A DNA stretch of 64,000 nucleotides from NCBI RefSeq assembly GCF_001439915.1, contig NZ_LMBW01000007.1:78706-142705 (forward strand), in the 5' to 3' direction. This DNA comes from Fredinandcohnia humi. GTDB lineage: Bacteria > Bacillota > Bacilli > Bacillales > Bacillaceae_L. Positions 8,540 through 17,671 of the stretch are shown here, piece by piece. Numbering within the stretch: the first letter of the stretch is position 1; every line of letters starts with the position of its first letter. The translations under genes were made by a program, and so were the position numbers. The notes below the pieces were generated by a model that was given only the letters and a program-made list of their open reading frames with translations, was not told the DNA's origin and searched no databases.

Positions 8540-9529
8540 ATGAAAAAACTAGCAGGAATTTTTCTAGGGGCGATGCTTACTTTATCACTAGCATTAACTG
8601 GCTGTTCATCAGACAAAACAGACTCAAACAGTAATTCTAATGAAGATGTAAAGAAAGATGGAAAACCTTACGTAGCAATTGTTTCAAAAGGGTTTCAGCA
8701 TCAGTTTTGGCAAGCAGTAAAACAAGGTGCTGAACAAGCTGCAGAGGAGTTTGATGTAACAATCACTTTTGAAGGGCCTGAGAGTGAGTCCCAAGTAGAC
8801 AAACAAATTGAAATGCTTCGTGCAGCTTTGGATAAAAAGCCAGACGCCATTGGGTTTGCAGCTTTAGATAGTCAAGTCGCCCTTCCGCTTTTAGATGAGG
8901 CTAAAGGAAATGATATTCCAGTAATTGCTTTTGACTCAGGTGTTGAAGGGGATGTACCTCTAGCAACTGCGGCAACTGATAGCATTGCAGCTGCTGCACT
9001 CGCTGCCGATAAAATGGCTGAACTAATTGGTGGAAAAGGTGAAATTGCGATTGTCGCTCATGATCAGGTAAGTAAAACAGGAATTGAACGTCGTGATGGT
9101 TTCAAAAATCAAATTGAAGAAAAATATCCTGATATTAAAATTGTCGATATTCAGTACGGTGGGGGAGACCATTTAAAATCCACTGATGCTGCCAAGGCAA
9201 TCATGCAAGCACATCCAAACCTTAAGGGAATTTTCGGAACAAATGAAGGTTCAGCAATTGGTGTCGTTAATGCAGTATCAGAAATGAATAAAAAGGACGT
9301 AGTGATCATCGGATTTGACTCTGGAAAACAACAAATTGATGCAATTAAAAGTGGTTTAATGGCTGGAGCAATAACACAAAATCCGATTGGCATTGGTTAT
9401 GAGACTGTAAAAGCAGCAGTGGATGCTCTCAATGGAAAAGAAGTTGAAAAGAACATTGATACTGGTTTCTTCTATTATGACAAATCGAATATTGATGACG
9501 AAGAAATTCAGGCTGTAATTTACGAATAA
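8540..9529 (+). CDS. Sugar-binding lipoprotein of ABC importer (RbsB-like)
   Basis: A 329-residue periplasmic-binding-protein type I fold (Peripla_BP_4). The signal peptide ends in the lipobox LALTGC with Cys22, so it should be anchored on the outer face of the membrane. The repeated beta-alpha pattern includes AFDSGVEGD and IIGFDSGKQQ, where Asp residues usually hold sugar hydroxyls. RBS TAGGGGGAAA precedes the ATG. It is the third gene of the importer operon and is followed by a stem-loop at 9536-9564. The ligand is not readable; the pathway suggests L-fucose or a related sugar. Confidence 0.92.
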   Translation: MKKLAGIFLGAMLTLSLALTGCSSDKTDSNSNSNEDVKKDGKPYVAIVSKGFQHQFWQAVKQGAEQAAEEFDVTITFEGPESESQVDKQIEMLRAALDKKPDAIGFAALDSQVALPLLDEAKGNDIPVIAFDSGVEGDVPLATAATDSIAAAALAADKMAELIGGKGEIAIVAHDQVSKTGIERRDGFKNQIEEKYPDIKIVDIQYGGGDHLKSTDAAKAIMQAHPNLKGIFGTNEGSAIGVVNAVSEMNKKDVVIIGFDSGKQQIDAIKSGLMAGAITQNPIGIGYETVKAAVDALNGKEVEKNIDTGFFYYDKSNIDDEEIQAVIYE

Positions 9530-9535
9530 AAAAAT

Positions 9536-9564
9536 GGAGGATGCTCTAATATAGGGTATCCTCC
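9536..9564 (+). terminator. Stem-loop after the binding-protein gene
   Basis: GGAGGAT pairs with ATCCTCC and the stem extends weakly inward. No T run follows. It may protect the 3-prime end of the importer mRNA or attenuate read-through rather than terminate fully. Confidence 0.45.
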
Positions 9565-9663
9565 CAGTATAAACCTAATTATTATACATAAATGATTGTA
9601 ATCTAGTTCAAATGTATTTTCACTATTAAAATTTTATATAAAACTAACATTGGGGTGAAAGAA

Positions 9664-10314
9664 TTGTCGACTGCAATTAGTGATTTAAAACTTTATGCCG
9701 ATAAAATTGTAAGAACAGGTCTAGTTGTGGGTGCGGGTGGAAATTTAAGCATGCGAGACGGAAGAATAATGTATATTTCCCCAAGCGGTTTTGATTTACA
9801 GGAAGTACAAGATAATCAATGGGTGCGTGTAGATATTGAGACAGGAGAGGTTTTGGATAATTTGAAGCCTTCTTCTGAAGTCTTAATGCATCTTGAATGT
9901 TATCGTAAGCGACCTGACATAACAGCAGTACTCCATGCTCATCCTAGTTATTCAGTAGGTGTATCTTCTACAGGACATAGTATTCCAAATCTTTTTCCGG
10001 ATTTTCCCGCAATGATTCGAAACGTATCTTATCTTGAATATTTGATTCCAACAACAGAAGTTTTAGCAGATGCAGTTGCTGAAGTCATTCAGGAGACAGA
10101 TGTTATCGTGATGAGAAACCATGGAGTGCTTACAGTTGGGAAAACAATGAAAGAAGCATACTTTTTTATGCAGATCATAGAAGAATCTGCAAAGGTGTAT
10201 ACAATTGCATCAACTGTTGGTGTACCAAGAATTTTAACTGAAGAGGAATGCCAAGCTTTAAGAAATCTATCGTCTGAAAAGTATAGATCAGAGCTATTGA
10301 AGGATTCAAAGTAA
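9664..10314 (+). CDS. fucA: Class II aldolase, probably L-fuculose-1-phosphate aldolase
   Basis: A 216-residue class II aldolase/adducin-family protein, close in length to E. coli FucA (215). The likely zinc and catalytic residues line up: Glu72 (SSEV), His91 and His93 (LHAHP), His153 (RNHG), against Glu73, His92, His94 and His155 of FucA. I chose TTG 9664 because GGGGTG at 9652-9657 is 6 bases upstream, while the GTG at 9655 has no ribosome site. It would cleave L-fuculose-1-P to DHAP and L-lactaldehyde. It forms an operon with the kinase and isomerase downstream. It overlaps in function with the aldolase half of rhaEW. Other ketose-1-phosphates remain possible. Confidence 0.8.
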   Translation: MSTAISDLKLYADKIVRTGLVVGAGGNLSMRDGRIMYISPSGFDLQEVQDNQWVRVDIETGEVLDNLKPSSEVLMHLECYRKRPDITAVLHAHPSYSVGVSSTGHSIPNLFPDFPAMIRNVSYLEYLIPTTEVLADAVAEVIQETDVIVMRNHGVLTVGKTMKEAYFFMQIIEESAKVYTIASTVGVPRILTEEECQALRNLSSEKYRSELLKDSK

Positions 10315-10340
10315 GTTGCAATAAAAAAGGGTGTGAGCAA

Positions 10341-11810
10341 ATGAAGAGTGTATGGGCTTTTGATTTAGGTGCATCAAATGGCCGGCTAATGGTTAGCAAC
10401 TTTGATGGGGAAAATCTACACCTAGAAGAAATACATCGATTCTCAAATTACCCAGTCCACGTAACCGGTCATTATTATTGGGATATTCTTAGAATTTATC
10501 AGGAAATGAAAAATGGCATGGTAAAAAGTGCTCAAAAGGGTTATAGGACGATAGAGAGTTTGTCGATTGACACGTGGGGAGTAGATTTTGGGTTAATAGC
10601 CCCATCAGGTGAGTTATTAGGTAATCCTTATTCGTATAGAGATCCTCAAACATCCAATAGTTTAGAAGAGATATATGAAAAGGTATCTAAGGAAGAAATT
10701 TTTCACCGCACTGGTGTTGAGCCAGCTGCAATAAACACAATTTGTCAACTGTATGCTATTCAGAGAAACAATCCTGAATTGTTGGAGAAAGCTGAAACTT
10801 TGCTTATGACTCCTAATTTAGTTAGCTATTTATTTTCAGGAGTTAAAGTGAACGAGTATACAATAAGTACAACTACTTCAATGTATAATCCGAAACAGCG
10901 CACATGGGATCATTCTCTATTAAATAGATTAAATTTACCAACGAATATTATGGCCAATATAGTTGAAAGTGGAACAATCATTGGATCTACACTCGATTCT
11001 CTTAATCAAGAGATAGGCATGTCGCCTGTAAAAATTATAGCTGGAACAGGCCATGATACAGCATGTGCCCTAGCCTCCTTACCGATTAAAGAAGAAAATT
11101 CGGTCTTTGCCAGTTGTGGAACCTGGACATTGTTGGGAGTCCAAGTACATGAGCCGGTTGTGAGCGAAATGGCATTGAAGTGGGGTTTCACAAATGAAGG
11201 TACTGCTGATGGTGAGTACCGTCTTCAAAAAAATATTATGGGTCTATGGCTTATTCAGGAATGTAGGGCAGCCTGGATGAAAGAAGGAAAGCGTTTCTCA
11301 TATGATGAAGAAGCCGAATTAATTCGTAGTGCAAAACCGTTTCGAAGTTATATTGACCCTGATGCTCCTGATTTCTTTAATCCATTAAATATGCCGAAAC
11401 GGATTAGAGATTTCTGTCAGAGAAATGGGCAACCACTACCCGAAACAGAAGGTGACTTCTTACGCTGTATATTAGAAAGTTTATCTTTGAAGTACCGATG
11501 GGTAATTGATAGATTAGAAAAGTTAACTGGAAAGAAAATTGAAGTTATTCATATGGGTGGTGGGGGAATACAAAATCAGTTCCTCTGTCAATTTACTGCA
11601 AATGCAACAAATCGATGTGTTGTTGCAGGACCAATAGAGGCTAGTGCAATTGGTAATTCCTTATCTCAATGGATATCACTTGGAGAAATCAAGGATTTAC
11701 AAGAGGCACGGAATATTGTGGAACGATCATTTCCTTTAAAGATTTATGAACCTGAAAATCAATTGGAGTGGGAAGATGCATATGGTCGCTTTTTACACTC
11801 TTTAAAATAA
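10341..11810 (+). CDS. FGGY carbohydrate kinase, rhamnulokinase-like
   Basis: A 489-residue FGGY kinase. The N-terminal phosphate motif is FDLGASNGR (residues 6-14), the catalytic region is DTWGVDFG near 80, the second domain has GTGHDTACA near 237, and GGGGIQNQ lies near 408. The overall pattern is that of RhaB rather than FucK or AraB. RBS AAAGGGTG lies 6 bases before the ATG. Lying between a fuculose aldolase-like gene and fucI, it most likely phosphorylates L-fuculose at position 1, as a RhaB-type enzyme recruited for this step. L-rhamnulose is an alternative, but no rhamnose isomerase gene is seen. Confidence 0.85.
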   Translation: MKSVWAFDLGASNGRLMVSNFDGENLHLEEIHRFSNYPVHVTGHYYWDILRIYQEMKNGMVKSAQKGYRTIESLSIDTWGVDFGLIAPSGELLGNPYSYRDPQTSNSLEEIYEKVSKEEIFHRTGVEPAAINTICQLYAIQRNNPELLEKAETLLMTPNLVSYLFSGVKVNEYTISTTTSMYNPKQRTWDHSLLNRLNLPTNIMANIVESGTIIGSTLDSLNQEIGMSPVKIIAGTGHDTACALASLPIKEENSVFASCGTWTLLGVQVHEPVVSEMALKWGFTNEGTADGEYRLQKNIMGLWLIQECRAAWMKEGKRFSYDEEAELIRSAKPFRSYIDPDAPDFFNPLNMPKRIRDFCQRNGQPLPETEGDFLRCILESLSLKYRWVIDRLEKLTGKKIEVIHMGGGGIQNQFLCQFTANATNRCVVAGPIEASAIGNSLSQWISLGEIKDLQEARNIVERSFPLKIYEPENQLEWEDAYGRFLHSLK

Positions 11811-11839
11811 TAAGATACTTTTGTAAAGGAGACATTAAA

Positions 11840-13630
11840 ATGAAAACAATTAAAAACAGATACTACGGACAGTTACCAAAAATCGGAATTAGACCTACAG
11901 TAGATGGAAGAAGAAATGGTGTTCGTGAGTCATTAGAAGAAACAACAATGAATTTAGCCAAGCTAGTAGAAGCTTTTCTATCAGAGAATTTAAAACATTA
12001 TAATGGGGAGCCGGTTGAGTGCGTGGTTGCTGATACATGCATAGGAGGAGTTGCAGAAGCTGCCCAAGCTGCGGAAAAATTCGCAAGAGAAGGAGTTGGT
12101 GTATCTATTACTGTTACTCCTTGTTGGTGCTATGGTTCGGAAACAATGGATATGACTCCTGAAATTCCTAAAGCAGTTTGGGGATTTAATGGAACGGAGC
12201 GTCCTGGGGCAGTCTACCTTGCTGCCGTTCTCGCTGCACATAATCAAAAAGGGATCCCTGCCTTTGGTATTTATGGAAAAGATGTTCAAGACGTTGGTGA
12301 CACGACGATTCCAGAGGATGTAAAGGAAAAACTTCTTACATTTGCAAAGGCTGGCCTGGTTGTAGCGACAATAAAAGGAAAGTCTTATCTTTCAATGGGC
12401 AGTGTATCCATGGGGATAGCTGGAAGTATGGTTAACGAAAGCTTTTTCCAGGACTATCTTGGTATGAGAAATGAATATATTGATAGCACAGAATTTATTA
12501 GACGTTTTGATAAGAAAATTTATGATCATGAGGAATTTGAAAGGGCATTAAGCTGGGTTAAAGAAAATTGTAAGGAAGGCCCTGATAACAATCCAGAGGA
12601 TATGCAAAGAACAAGAGAACAAAAAGATTCCGATTGGGAAATAAGCGTTAAAATGGCCTTGATTGCAAGAGACTTGATGATTGGAAATCCGAAATTGGCA
12701 GAAATGGGCTTCGGGGAAGAAGCAATGGGACATAATGCGATTGTTGGAGGATTCCAAGGTCAACGACAATGGACTGACCATTTGCCAAATGGTGACTTTA
12801 TGGAGGCAATTTTAAATTCATCATTTGATTGGAATGGAATTCGGCCACCGTACCTTTTAGCAACTGAAAATGATAGCTTAAACGGGGTAACGATGCTTTT
12901 TGGTCATTTATTAACAAACACTGCCCAAGTTTTTGCTGATGTTCGAACCTACTGGAGCCCGGATGCGGTTGAGCGGGTAACTGGATATCGACCTGAAGGG
13001 TTAGCAGAAAACGGTTTTATTCATTTGCTTAATTCAGGGCCAGCAGCTCTAGATGGGACTGGGGAACAAACATCCAATGGCAAACCGGTAATGAAACCAT
13101 TCTGGAAAATCACGGACGAAGAAGCAAATAAATGTTTAGACGCAACGTTATGGAGACCGTCATCAACTGGTTATTTCCGAGGTGGTGGATATTCTAGTGA
13201 TTTCTTAACGAAAGGCGGAATGCCTGTAACAATTGCTAGAATAAACATAGTGAAAGGTCTTGGACCTGTGCTGCAAATTGCAGAAGGCTATACGGCAGAG
13301 CTTCCTGAAGATGTGCATGATAAGCTTGATAACCGCACAGACCCTACTTGGCCAACCACTTGGTTTGTACCAAACTTAACTGGTAAAGGTACATTTAAGG
13401 ATGTGTACTCAGTTATGAATAGCTGGGGGGCAAATCACTGTGGGATGAGCTACGGTCATATTGGTGATGAACTTATTACACTTGCTTCAATGCTGAGAAT
13501 TCCTGTAAACATGCATAATGTACCAGAAGAGCGTATTTTTAGACCTAGTACTTGGGGAATGTTTGGCACAAATGATTTAGAAGGTGCTGATTTTAGAGCG
13601 TGCACTAATTTTGGACCTTTATATCGTTAA
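11840..13630 (+). CDS. fucI: L-fucose isomerase
   Basis: A 596-residue protein that aligns by eye along its whole length with E. coli FucI (591). Examples are [20 protein letters not shown] at 15-34, [14 protein letters not shown] at 91-104, and [10 protein letters not shown] at 341-350. The expected metal and catalytic residues Glu343 and Asp367 are present, and the C-terminal GHIGDE His near 534 is kept. It converts L-fucose to L-fuculose and, in characterised homologues, D-arabinose to D-ribulose. ATG 11840 is chosen because AAAGGAGA lies 8 bases upstream; a longer frame from 11768 has no such site. A strong terminator follows. Confidence 0.96.
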   Translation: MKTIKNRYYGQLPKIGIRPTVDGRRNGVRESLEETTMNLAKLVEAFLSENLKHYNGEPVECVVADTCIGGVAEAAQAAEKFAREGVGVSITVTPCWCYGSETMDMTPEIPKAVWGFNGTERPGAVYLAAVLAAHNQKGIPAFGIYGKDVQDVGDTTIPEDVKEKLLTFAKAGLVVATIKGKSYLSMGSVSMGIAGSMVNESFFQDYLGMRNEYIDSTEFIRRFDKKIYDHEEFERALSWVKENCKEGPDNNPEDMQRTREQKDSDWEISVKMALIARDLMIGNPKLAEMGFGEEAMGHNAIVGGFQGQRQWTDHLPNGDFMEAILNSSFDWNGIRPPYLLATENDSLNGVTMLFGHLLTNTAQVFADVRTYWSPDAVERVTGYRPEGLAENGFIHLLNSGPAALDGTGEQTSNGKPVMKPFWKITDEEANKCLDATLWRPSSTGYFRGGGYSSDFLTKGGMPVTIARINIVKGLGPVLQIAEGYTAELPEDVHDKLDNRTDPTWPTTWFVPNLTGKGTFKDVYSVMNSWGANHCGMSYGHIGDELITLASMLRIPVNMHNVPEERIFRPSTWGMFGTNDLEGADFRACTNFGPLYR

Positions 13631-13640
13631 TATAACAAAT

Positions 13641-13674
13641 AAAAAGCCCCTGAATTACTAATTCAGGGGCTTTT
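13641..13674 (+). terminator. Rho-independent terminator after fucI
   Basis: AAAAGCCCCTGAATT pairs with AATTCAGGGGCTTTT around a short ACT-type loop. The T side is four bases long and the A side would also serve the reverse direction. It closes the aldolase-kinase-fucI operon. Confidence 0.92.
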
Positions 13675-13722
13675 ATAACCTACGAATTAGGGATAAAACA
13701 TTTGAGAAATGAGGTTATGAAA

Positions 13723-15420
13723 TTGAAAGAGGCTTATGTAATTGGAGTTGATTATGGTACAGAGTCTGGAAGGGTCGTCCTTGTAGAAGTATCTACAGGA
13801 AAAGTAGTTTCTACACATGTCACTATGTATAAGGACGGAGTCATAGATAAGGTACTACCTAATTCATCAATAAAGCTAGATCTCGATTTTGCATTACAAA
13901 ATCCGAATGATTATTTGCTAGTCCTATCGTCATCTGTACCTGAAGTAATAAATCAATCAGGAATAAAACCTGAAAATGTAATAGGGATAGGAATTGATTT
14001 TACTGCCTGTACAATATTACCAACAGATCAAAATTTGGTACCCCTATGCTTAAAGCAAGAATTTAAAAACAATCCTCATGCTTGGGTGAAGCTTTGGAAA
14101 CACCATGCTGCGCAAGAAGAGGCAAATAAAATGAATGAGTTAGCTTTAGACCGTGGTGAAGAATGGATTCATCGTTACGGAGATAAAATTTCGTCAGAAT
14201 GGATGATTCCAAAGGTTTGGCAAATATTAAATGAATCACCGGACATTTTTACTGAAGCTGAATATTTTTTAGAAGCATCTGATTGGATTACATCAAAAAT
14301 GACTGGGGCTATTAAAAGAAACAGCTGTGCAGCCGGATATAAAGGGACTTGGCACAAAGAAAAAGGCTATCTATCATCTGAGTTTTTGAGTTTGCTAGAT
14401 ACTAGAATGACTGACATTTACAGTACCAAGCTTAGTGGAGATGTAGTAGCTTCAGGAACTAAAGCAGGAAATCTGACATCAGAAATGGCAGAATTAATGG
14501 GTTTACCTGAGGGGATCGCAGTTGCAACTGGAATCATAGATGCTCATGCGGGTGTTCCGGGAACCGGTGTCACCGATCCGGGAAAAATGGTGATGGTAAT
14601 GGGAACATCTACCTGTCATTTACTTCTAAGTGATAGGGAGGTTTATGTCGCAGGTATAAGTGGTGTAGTTGAGGATGGAATCATCCCCGGGTTATATGCA
14701 TATGAAGCGGGGCAGGTAGCTGTTGGTGATATCTTTGCGTGGTTTGTGGATAATCATGTACCTACGTATATTATCGAGGAAGCAAAACGTCTAAATAAAT
14801 CAATTCATCAAATTTTAGAGGAAAAGGCAGAAGAGCTTAGGGTTGGTGAAAGTGGCTTAATTGCATTAGATTGGCATAACGGAAACCGAACACCCTTAGT
14901 GGACTCCGACCTTTCTGGTGTTTTGGTTGGTCTAACTTTATCGACAAGACCTGAAGAAGTATACCGAGCATTATTGGAATCTACCGCTTTTGGTACGAGA
15001 ACTATCGTAGATACGTTTCGAAACAATGGTATAGAAATTAATCAGTTATATGCTTGTGGCGGTCTTCCACATCGAAATAAGTTACTTATGCAAATTTACG
15101 CAGATGTAACAAATATGGAAATTAAAATATCTGACTCGACAATTACCCCGGCAATTGGAGCGGCGATGTATGGAGCGGTTGCAGCTGGAAAGGAGAATGG
15201 CGGCTTTGATACAATCGACGCTGCAGCAAAAATAATGCCAAAATTAAAGGAAGATTCGTATAAGCCTATAAAGGAAAATGTGTTGATTTACGAGGAGTTA
15301 TATAAAGAGTATATTAAGCTGCAAGACTATTTCGGACGTGGGGAAAATAACGTTATGAAACGATTAAAGCAAATAAAATATTCTCAAATTGAAAATCACG
15401 CGGTTACTTTACAAAAATAG
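13723..15420 (+). CDS. araB: Ribulokinase (AraB family)
   Basis: A 565-residue FGGY kinase that follows B. subtilis AraB closely: [16 protein letters not shown] at the N-terminus, [14 protein letters not shown] near residue 90, [13 protein letters not shown] near 121, GTSTCHLL near 300. TTG 13723 is preferred because GAGG at 13711-13714 gives spacing 8 and matches the homologue start; ATG 13717 and TTG 13702 are alternatives. AraB phosphorylates ribulose at position 5. No araA or araD is nearby. I infer it uses D-ribulose made by FucI from D-arabinose, giving ribulose-5-phosphate. It may be co-transcribed with the DeoR gene or separately. Confidence 0.88.
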   Translation: MKEAYVIGVDYGTESGRVVLVEVSTGKVVSTHVTMYKDGVIDKVLPNSSIKLDLDFALQNPNDYLLVLSSSVPEVINQSGIKPENVIGIGIDFTACTILPTDQNLVPLCLKQEFKNNPHAWVKLWKHHAAQEEANKMNELALDRGEEWIHRYGDKISSEWMIPKVWQILNESPDIFTEAEYFLEASDWITSKMTGAIKRNSCAAGYKGTWHKEKGYLSSEFLSLLDTRMTDIYSTKLSGDVVASGTKAGNLTSEMAELMGLPEGIAVATGIIDAHAGVPGTGVTDPGKMVMVMGTSTCHLLLSDREVYVAGISGVVEDGIIPGLYAYEAGQVAVGDIFAWFVDNHVPTYIIEEAKRLNKSIHQILEEKAEELRVGESGLIALDWHNGNRTPLVDSDLSGVLVGLTLSTRPEEVYRALLESTAFGTRTIVDTFRNNGIEINQLYACGGLPHRNKLLMQIYADVTNMEIKISDSTITPAIGAAMYGAVAAGKENGGFDTIDAAAKIMPKLKEDSYKPIKENVLIYEELYKEYIKLQDYFGRGENNVMKRLKQIKYSQIENHAVTLQK

Positions 15421-15446
15421 TCTTTAAATAGCTAAAATACTTTTTG

Positions 15447-15482
15447 TTTTTCAAGAAATATGGTATATTATTTTTTGAAAAA
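15447..15482 (+). promoter_or_regulatory. Promoter/operator region of the DeoR-family gene
   Basis: An inverted repeat TTTTTCAA (15447-15454) and TTGAAAAA (15475-15482) brackets a possible -10 TATATT at 15464-15469. The -35 is poor. This could be an autoregulatory operator. Confidence 0.4.
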
Positions 15483-15545
15483 CCACACAAATAAAAAGAA
15501 ACAAAGATAAATTCACTTTTTATGAATGGGAAGGCGTGATTTACA

Positions 15546-16313
15546 ATGCTGGTAGCAGAAAGACAAAGAAAAATTGTAGATATAGTTAATGAACGTTTAA
15601 GTATACGTGTTTCAGAACTTAGTAAGATATTCAAAGTAACAGAAGAGACAATACGGCGGGATCTTGAGAAATTGGAGAAGGAAAATCAACTAACAAGGAG
15701 TCATGGCGGTGCTGTAAGTATTGAGAAGTATGAGCATGAACCTTCCTATTCAGAAAGAGAAATTACAAATGTTGCTGAGAAGAAGGCAATTGCAGAGGAA
15801 GCGGTCCAATACATTAGGCAGGGCGACCAAATTATATTGGATGCAAGTTCTACAGCATGGTATGTTGCCAAAGAGTTACCTGATATACCGTTAACCGTTG
15901 TTACCAATTCCATTAAAGTAGCAATAGAACTTAGCAAGAAAGATCAAGTAAAAGTTATTTCTACTGGTGGACAATTACTGTCTAGTTCTTTGTCATATGT
16001 AGGACCACTTGCTGAAAGATCCCTTGGATTATATCATGTCAACAAAGCATTCCTTTCTTGTAAAGGTGTACATCTTGAAAGTGGATTAAGTGATTCTAAT
16101 GAGCTTCAAGCCTTATTAAAAGGAAAAATGATGCAGATAGCAGATGAAACTATCATGATGGTAGATTCTAGCAAGTTTGGAGCACGCGCTTTCTCTCAAA
16201 TCTCATTGCTTTCTGATGTAGATACAATTATTACCGACTCAAAGATTGATCAATTTTCAAGAAGACAATTAGAAGAGAATAATATAAAACTCAAAATTGT
16301 GACTACAAACTGA
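15546..16313 (+). CDS. DeoR/GlpR family transcriptional repressor
   Basis: A 255-residue DeoR-family regulator. The N-terminal winged helix runs VAERQRKIVDIVNERLSIRV with recognition helix TEETIRRDLEKLE (about 32-44) and the family RSHGGAV. The C-terminal DeoRC sensor domain has ILDASSTAWYVAKEL near 98 and TTNSIKVA. Members bind phosphorylated sugars and repress catabolic operons. It follows the kinase genes and is the only dedicated regulator in the island, so it probably controls the fucose genes. Shared AAACAAA-type motifs at 2915 and 5868 are candidate operators. Confidence 0.9.
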   Translation: MLVAERQRKIVDIVNERLSIRVSELSKIFKVTEETIRRDLEKLEKENQLTRSHGGAVSIEKYEHEPSYSEREITNVAEKKAIAEEAVQYIRQGDQIILDASSTAWYVAKELPDIPLTVVTNSIKVAIELSKKDQVKVISTGGQLLSSSLSYVGPLAERSLGLYHVNKAFLSCKGVHLESGLSDSNELQALLKGKMMQIADETIMMVDSSKFGARAFSQISLLSDVDTIITDSKIDQFSRRQLEENNIKLKIVTTN

Positions 16314-16405
16314 AATTTTTAGTGTAGAAAATAAAGCCCTTTCACCTCCCCATAAGTAGGAGATTATTGATTTGTTGAGTGACTAAACATAAAGGAGGAT
16401 TTCAG

Positions 16406-17377
16406 ATGAAAAAGGTTCGTTTTGGTGTTTTGTCAACTGCGAAAATTGCGAGAAATACATTAATTCCAGCGATGGCGCGCTCACATAATGCAGAGGTCGT
16501 GGCTATTGCGAGTGAAAGTGGGAAGGCGAAGAATTTTGCTGCTGAACTTGGCATATCAAAACATTATGAGTCATACACAGAATTATTGAAAGACCCGGAA
16601 ATTGATGCGGTGTACATACCACTTCCAAATCAGTTACATAAACAATGGGCGCTTGAGGCTGCAAAGTATGGTAAGCATGTCCTTTGTGAAAAGCCAGCTG
16701 CATTGACATCAAAAGACGTAGAGGAGATGGCAGTATTTTTTAAAGAAAACAGTGTCATTTTTATGGAAGCATTCATGTACCAATTCCACCCACAACACAA
16801 CCGCGTGAAGGAGATCATTGCCTCTGGTGAAATTGGCGATGTGAAGCTAATTCGTTCGGCGTTCTCTTTCTCCCTTGATTTTCAATCTGAAAATATCAGA
16901 CTTCGAAAGGATCTCGGCGGTGGTGCGTTGTATGATGTCGGCTGCTACTGCATTCATGCGAGTCGCTTAATCACGGGTGAGGAACCGGTTGAAGTGACAG
17001 CAACTGCAAATATTCATCCGACTCTTGGCGTTGATACGACGTCAGCGGGTACGTTAAAGTTTGAAAGGGGAGTAATTGCGAACTTTGATTGCAGTTTCGA
17101 ACAGCCATTTAAGGCACAATATGAAGTTGTCGGCACGAAAGGTTCTATTTTAGCCAAGCATGCATTCCGTCCGGACAATGAAGATGGAAATGGCGTGCTA
17201 GTAGTAAGCGCTGAAGCTGGACATCGTGAGGAAATGGTTCAAGGTGACCAATACAAGCTACAGGTCGAGCATTTTGCGGAATGTGTACTTTCCAATCAGC
17301 AGCCAATATACAGCGCTGAAGAATCCTTGAAAAATATACGAGTGATAGAACAGGCCTTAGCGCAGTTTCGTAATTAA
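16406..17377 (+). CDS. Gfo/Idh/MocA family oxidoreductase
   Basis: A 323-residue NAD(P)-dependent dehydrogenase. The Rossmann motif is VLSTAKIARNTL near residue 8, and the family Lys is in CEKPAALT (about 94-101). The C-terminal alpha/beta domain includes GGGALYDVGCYCIHASR near 170. Members oxidise or reduce sugars and cyclitols. The start ATG 16406 has a full AAAGGAGGA at 16392-16400. It lies after the DeoR gene and before a terminator (17379-17402). It may act in sugar oxidation for the island, but the slightly higher GC of the gene and a 92-base gap leave that open. Confidence 0.85.
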   Translation: MKKVRFGVLSTAKIARNTLIPAMARSHNAEVVAIASESGKAKNFAAELGISKHYESYTELLKDPEIDAVYIPLPNQLHKQWALEAAKYGKHVLCEKPAALTSKDVEEMAVFFKENSVIFMEAFMYQFHPQHNRVKEIIASGEIGDVKLIRSAFSFSLDFQSENIRLRKDLGGGALYDVGCYCIHASRLITGEEPVEVTATANIHPTLGVDTTSAGTLKFERGVIANFDCSFEQPFKAQYEVVGTKGSILAKHAFRPDNEDGNGVLVVSAEAGHREEMVQGDQYKLQVEHFAECVLSNQQPIYSAEESLKNIRVIEQALAQFRN

Positions 17378-17378
17378 A

Positions 17379-17402
17379 AAGTCAGCTCCCGGCTGGCTTT
17401 TT
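17379..17402 (+). terminator. Terminator after the Gfo/Idh gene
   Basis: AAGTCAGC pairs with GCTGGCTT (one G-T pair) and is followed by a T run. It closes the catabolic island. Confidence 0.85.
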
Positions 17403-17453
17403 AGATTCAAAAGTAATATTTATTAAAAAATAACAAAAATACCAGAATAAGTT

Positions 17454-17475
17454 AAATATATATTATAACAAAACA
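17454..17475 (+). promoter_or_regulatory. AT-rich block nearly identical to the rhaEW promoter core
   Basis: This 22-base block matches 2952-2973 at 21 positions, including a TATAAC/TATAAT hexamer. A TGTTTGTTTT follows at 17501-17510. It lies in the 294-base gap before the sensor kinase. The rest of the gap is AT-rich with no clear -35. It may be a promoter for lytS or a relic. Confidence 0.35.
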
Positions 17476-17671
17476 GAAATAAATTAACATTTTATATGTG
17501 TGTTTGTTTTGTTTTTCTTCTCCATTCTACCAATCTTCTACCATCCCTTTCCCTTAAAAAACTACCCAGAACCTCAAAAATCCTGTTACAATACAGATAT
17601 ATAGTATTTTTAGACTAGATTCCCATTTGCAATCGGGTACATTAAGTACTTCCCAAAAAAGGAGCATGTCT

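Noticed and set aside
11768-11839. Longer N-terminus for fucI
   Set aside because: The added 24 residues are inside the kinase gene end and lack a ribosome site; homologues begin near 11840.
16314-16405. Terminator between the DeoR and Gfo/Idh genes
   Set aside because: Only a weak CTCC...GGAG pairing without a T run.
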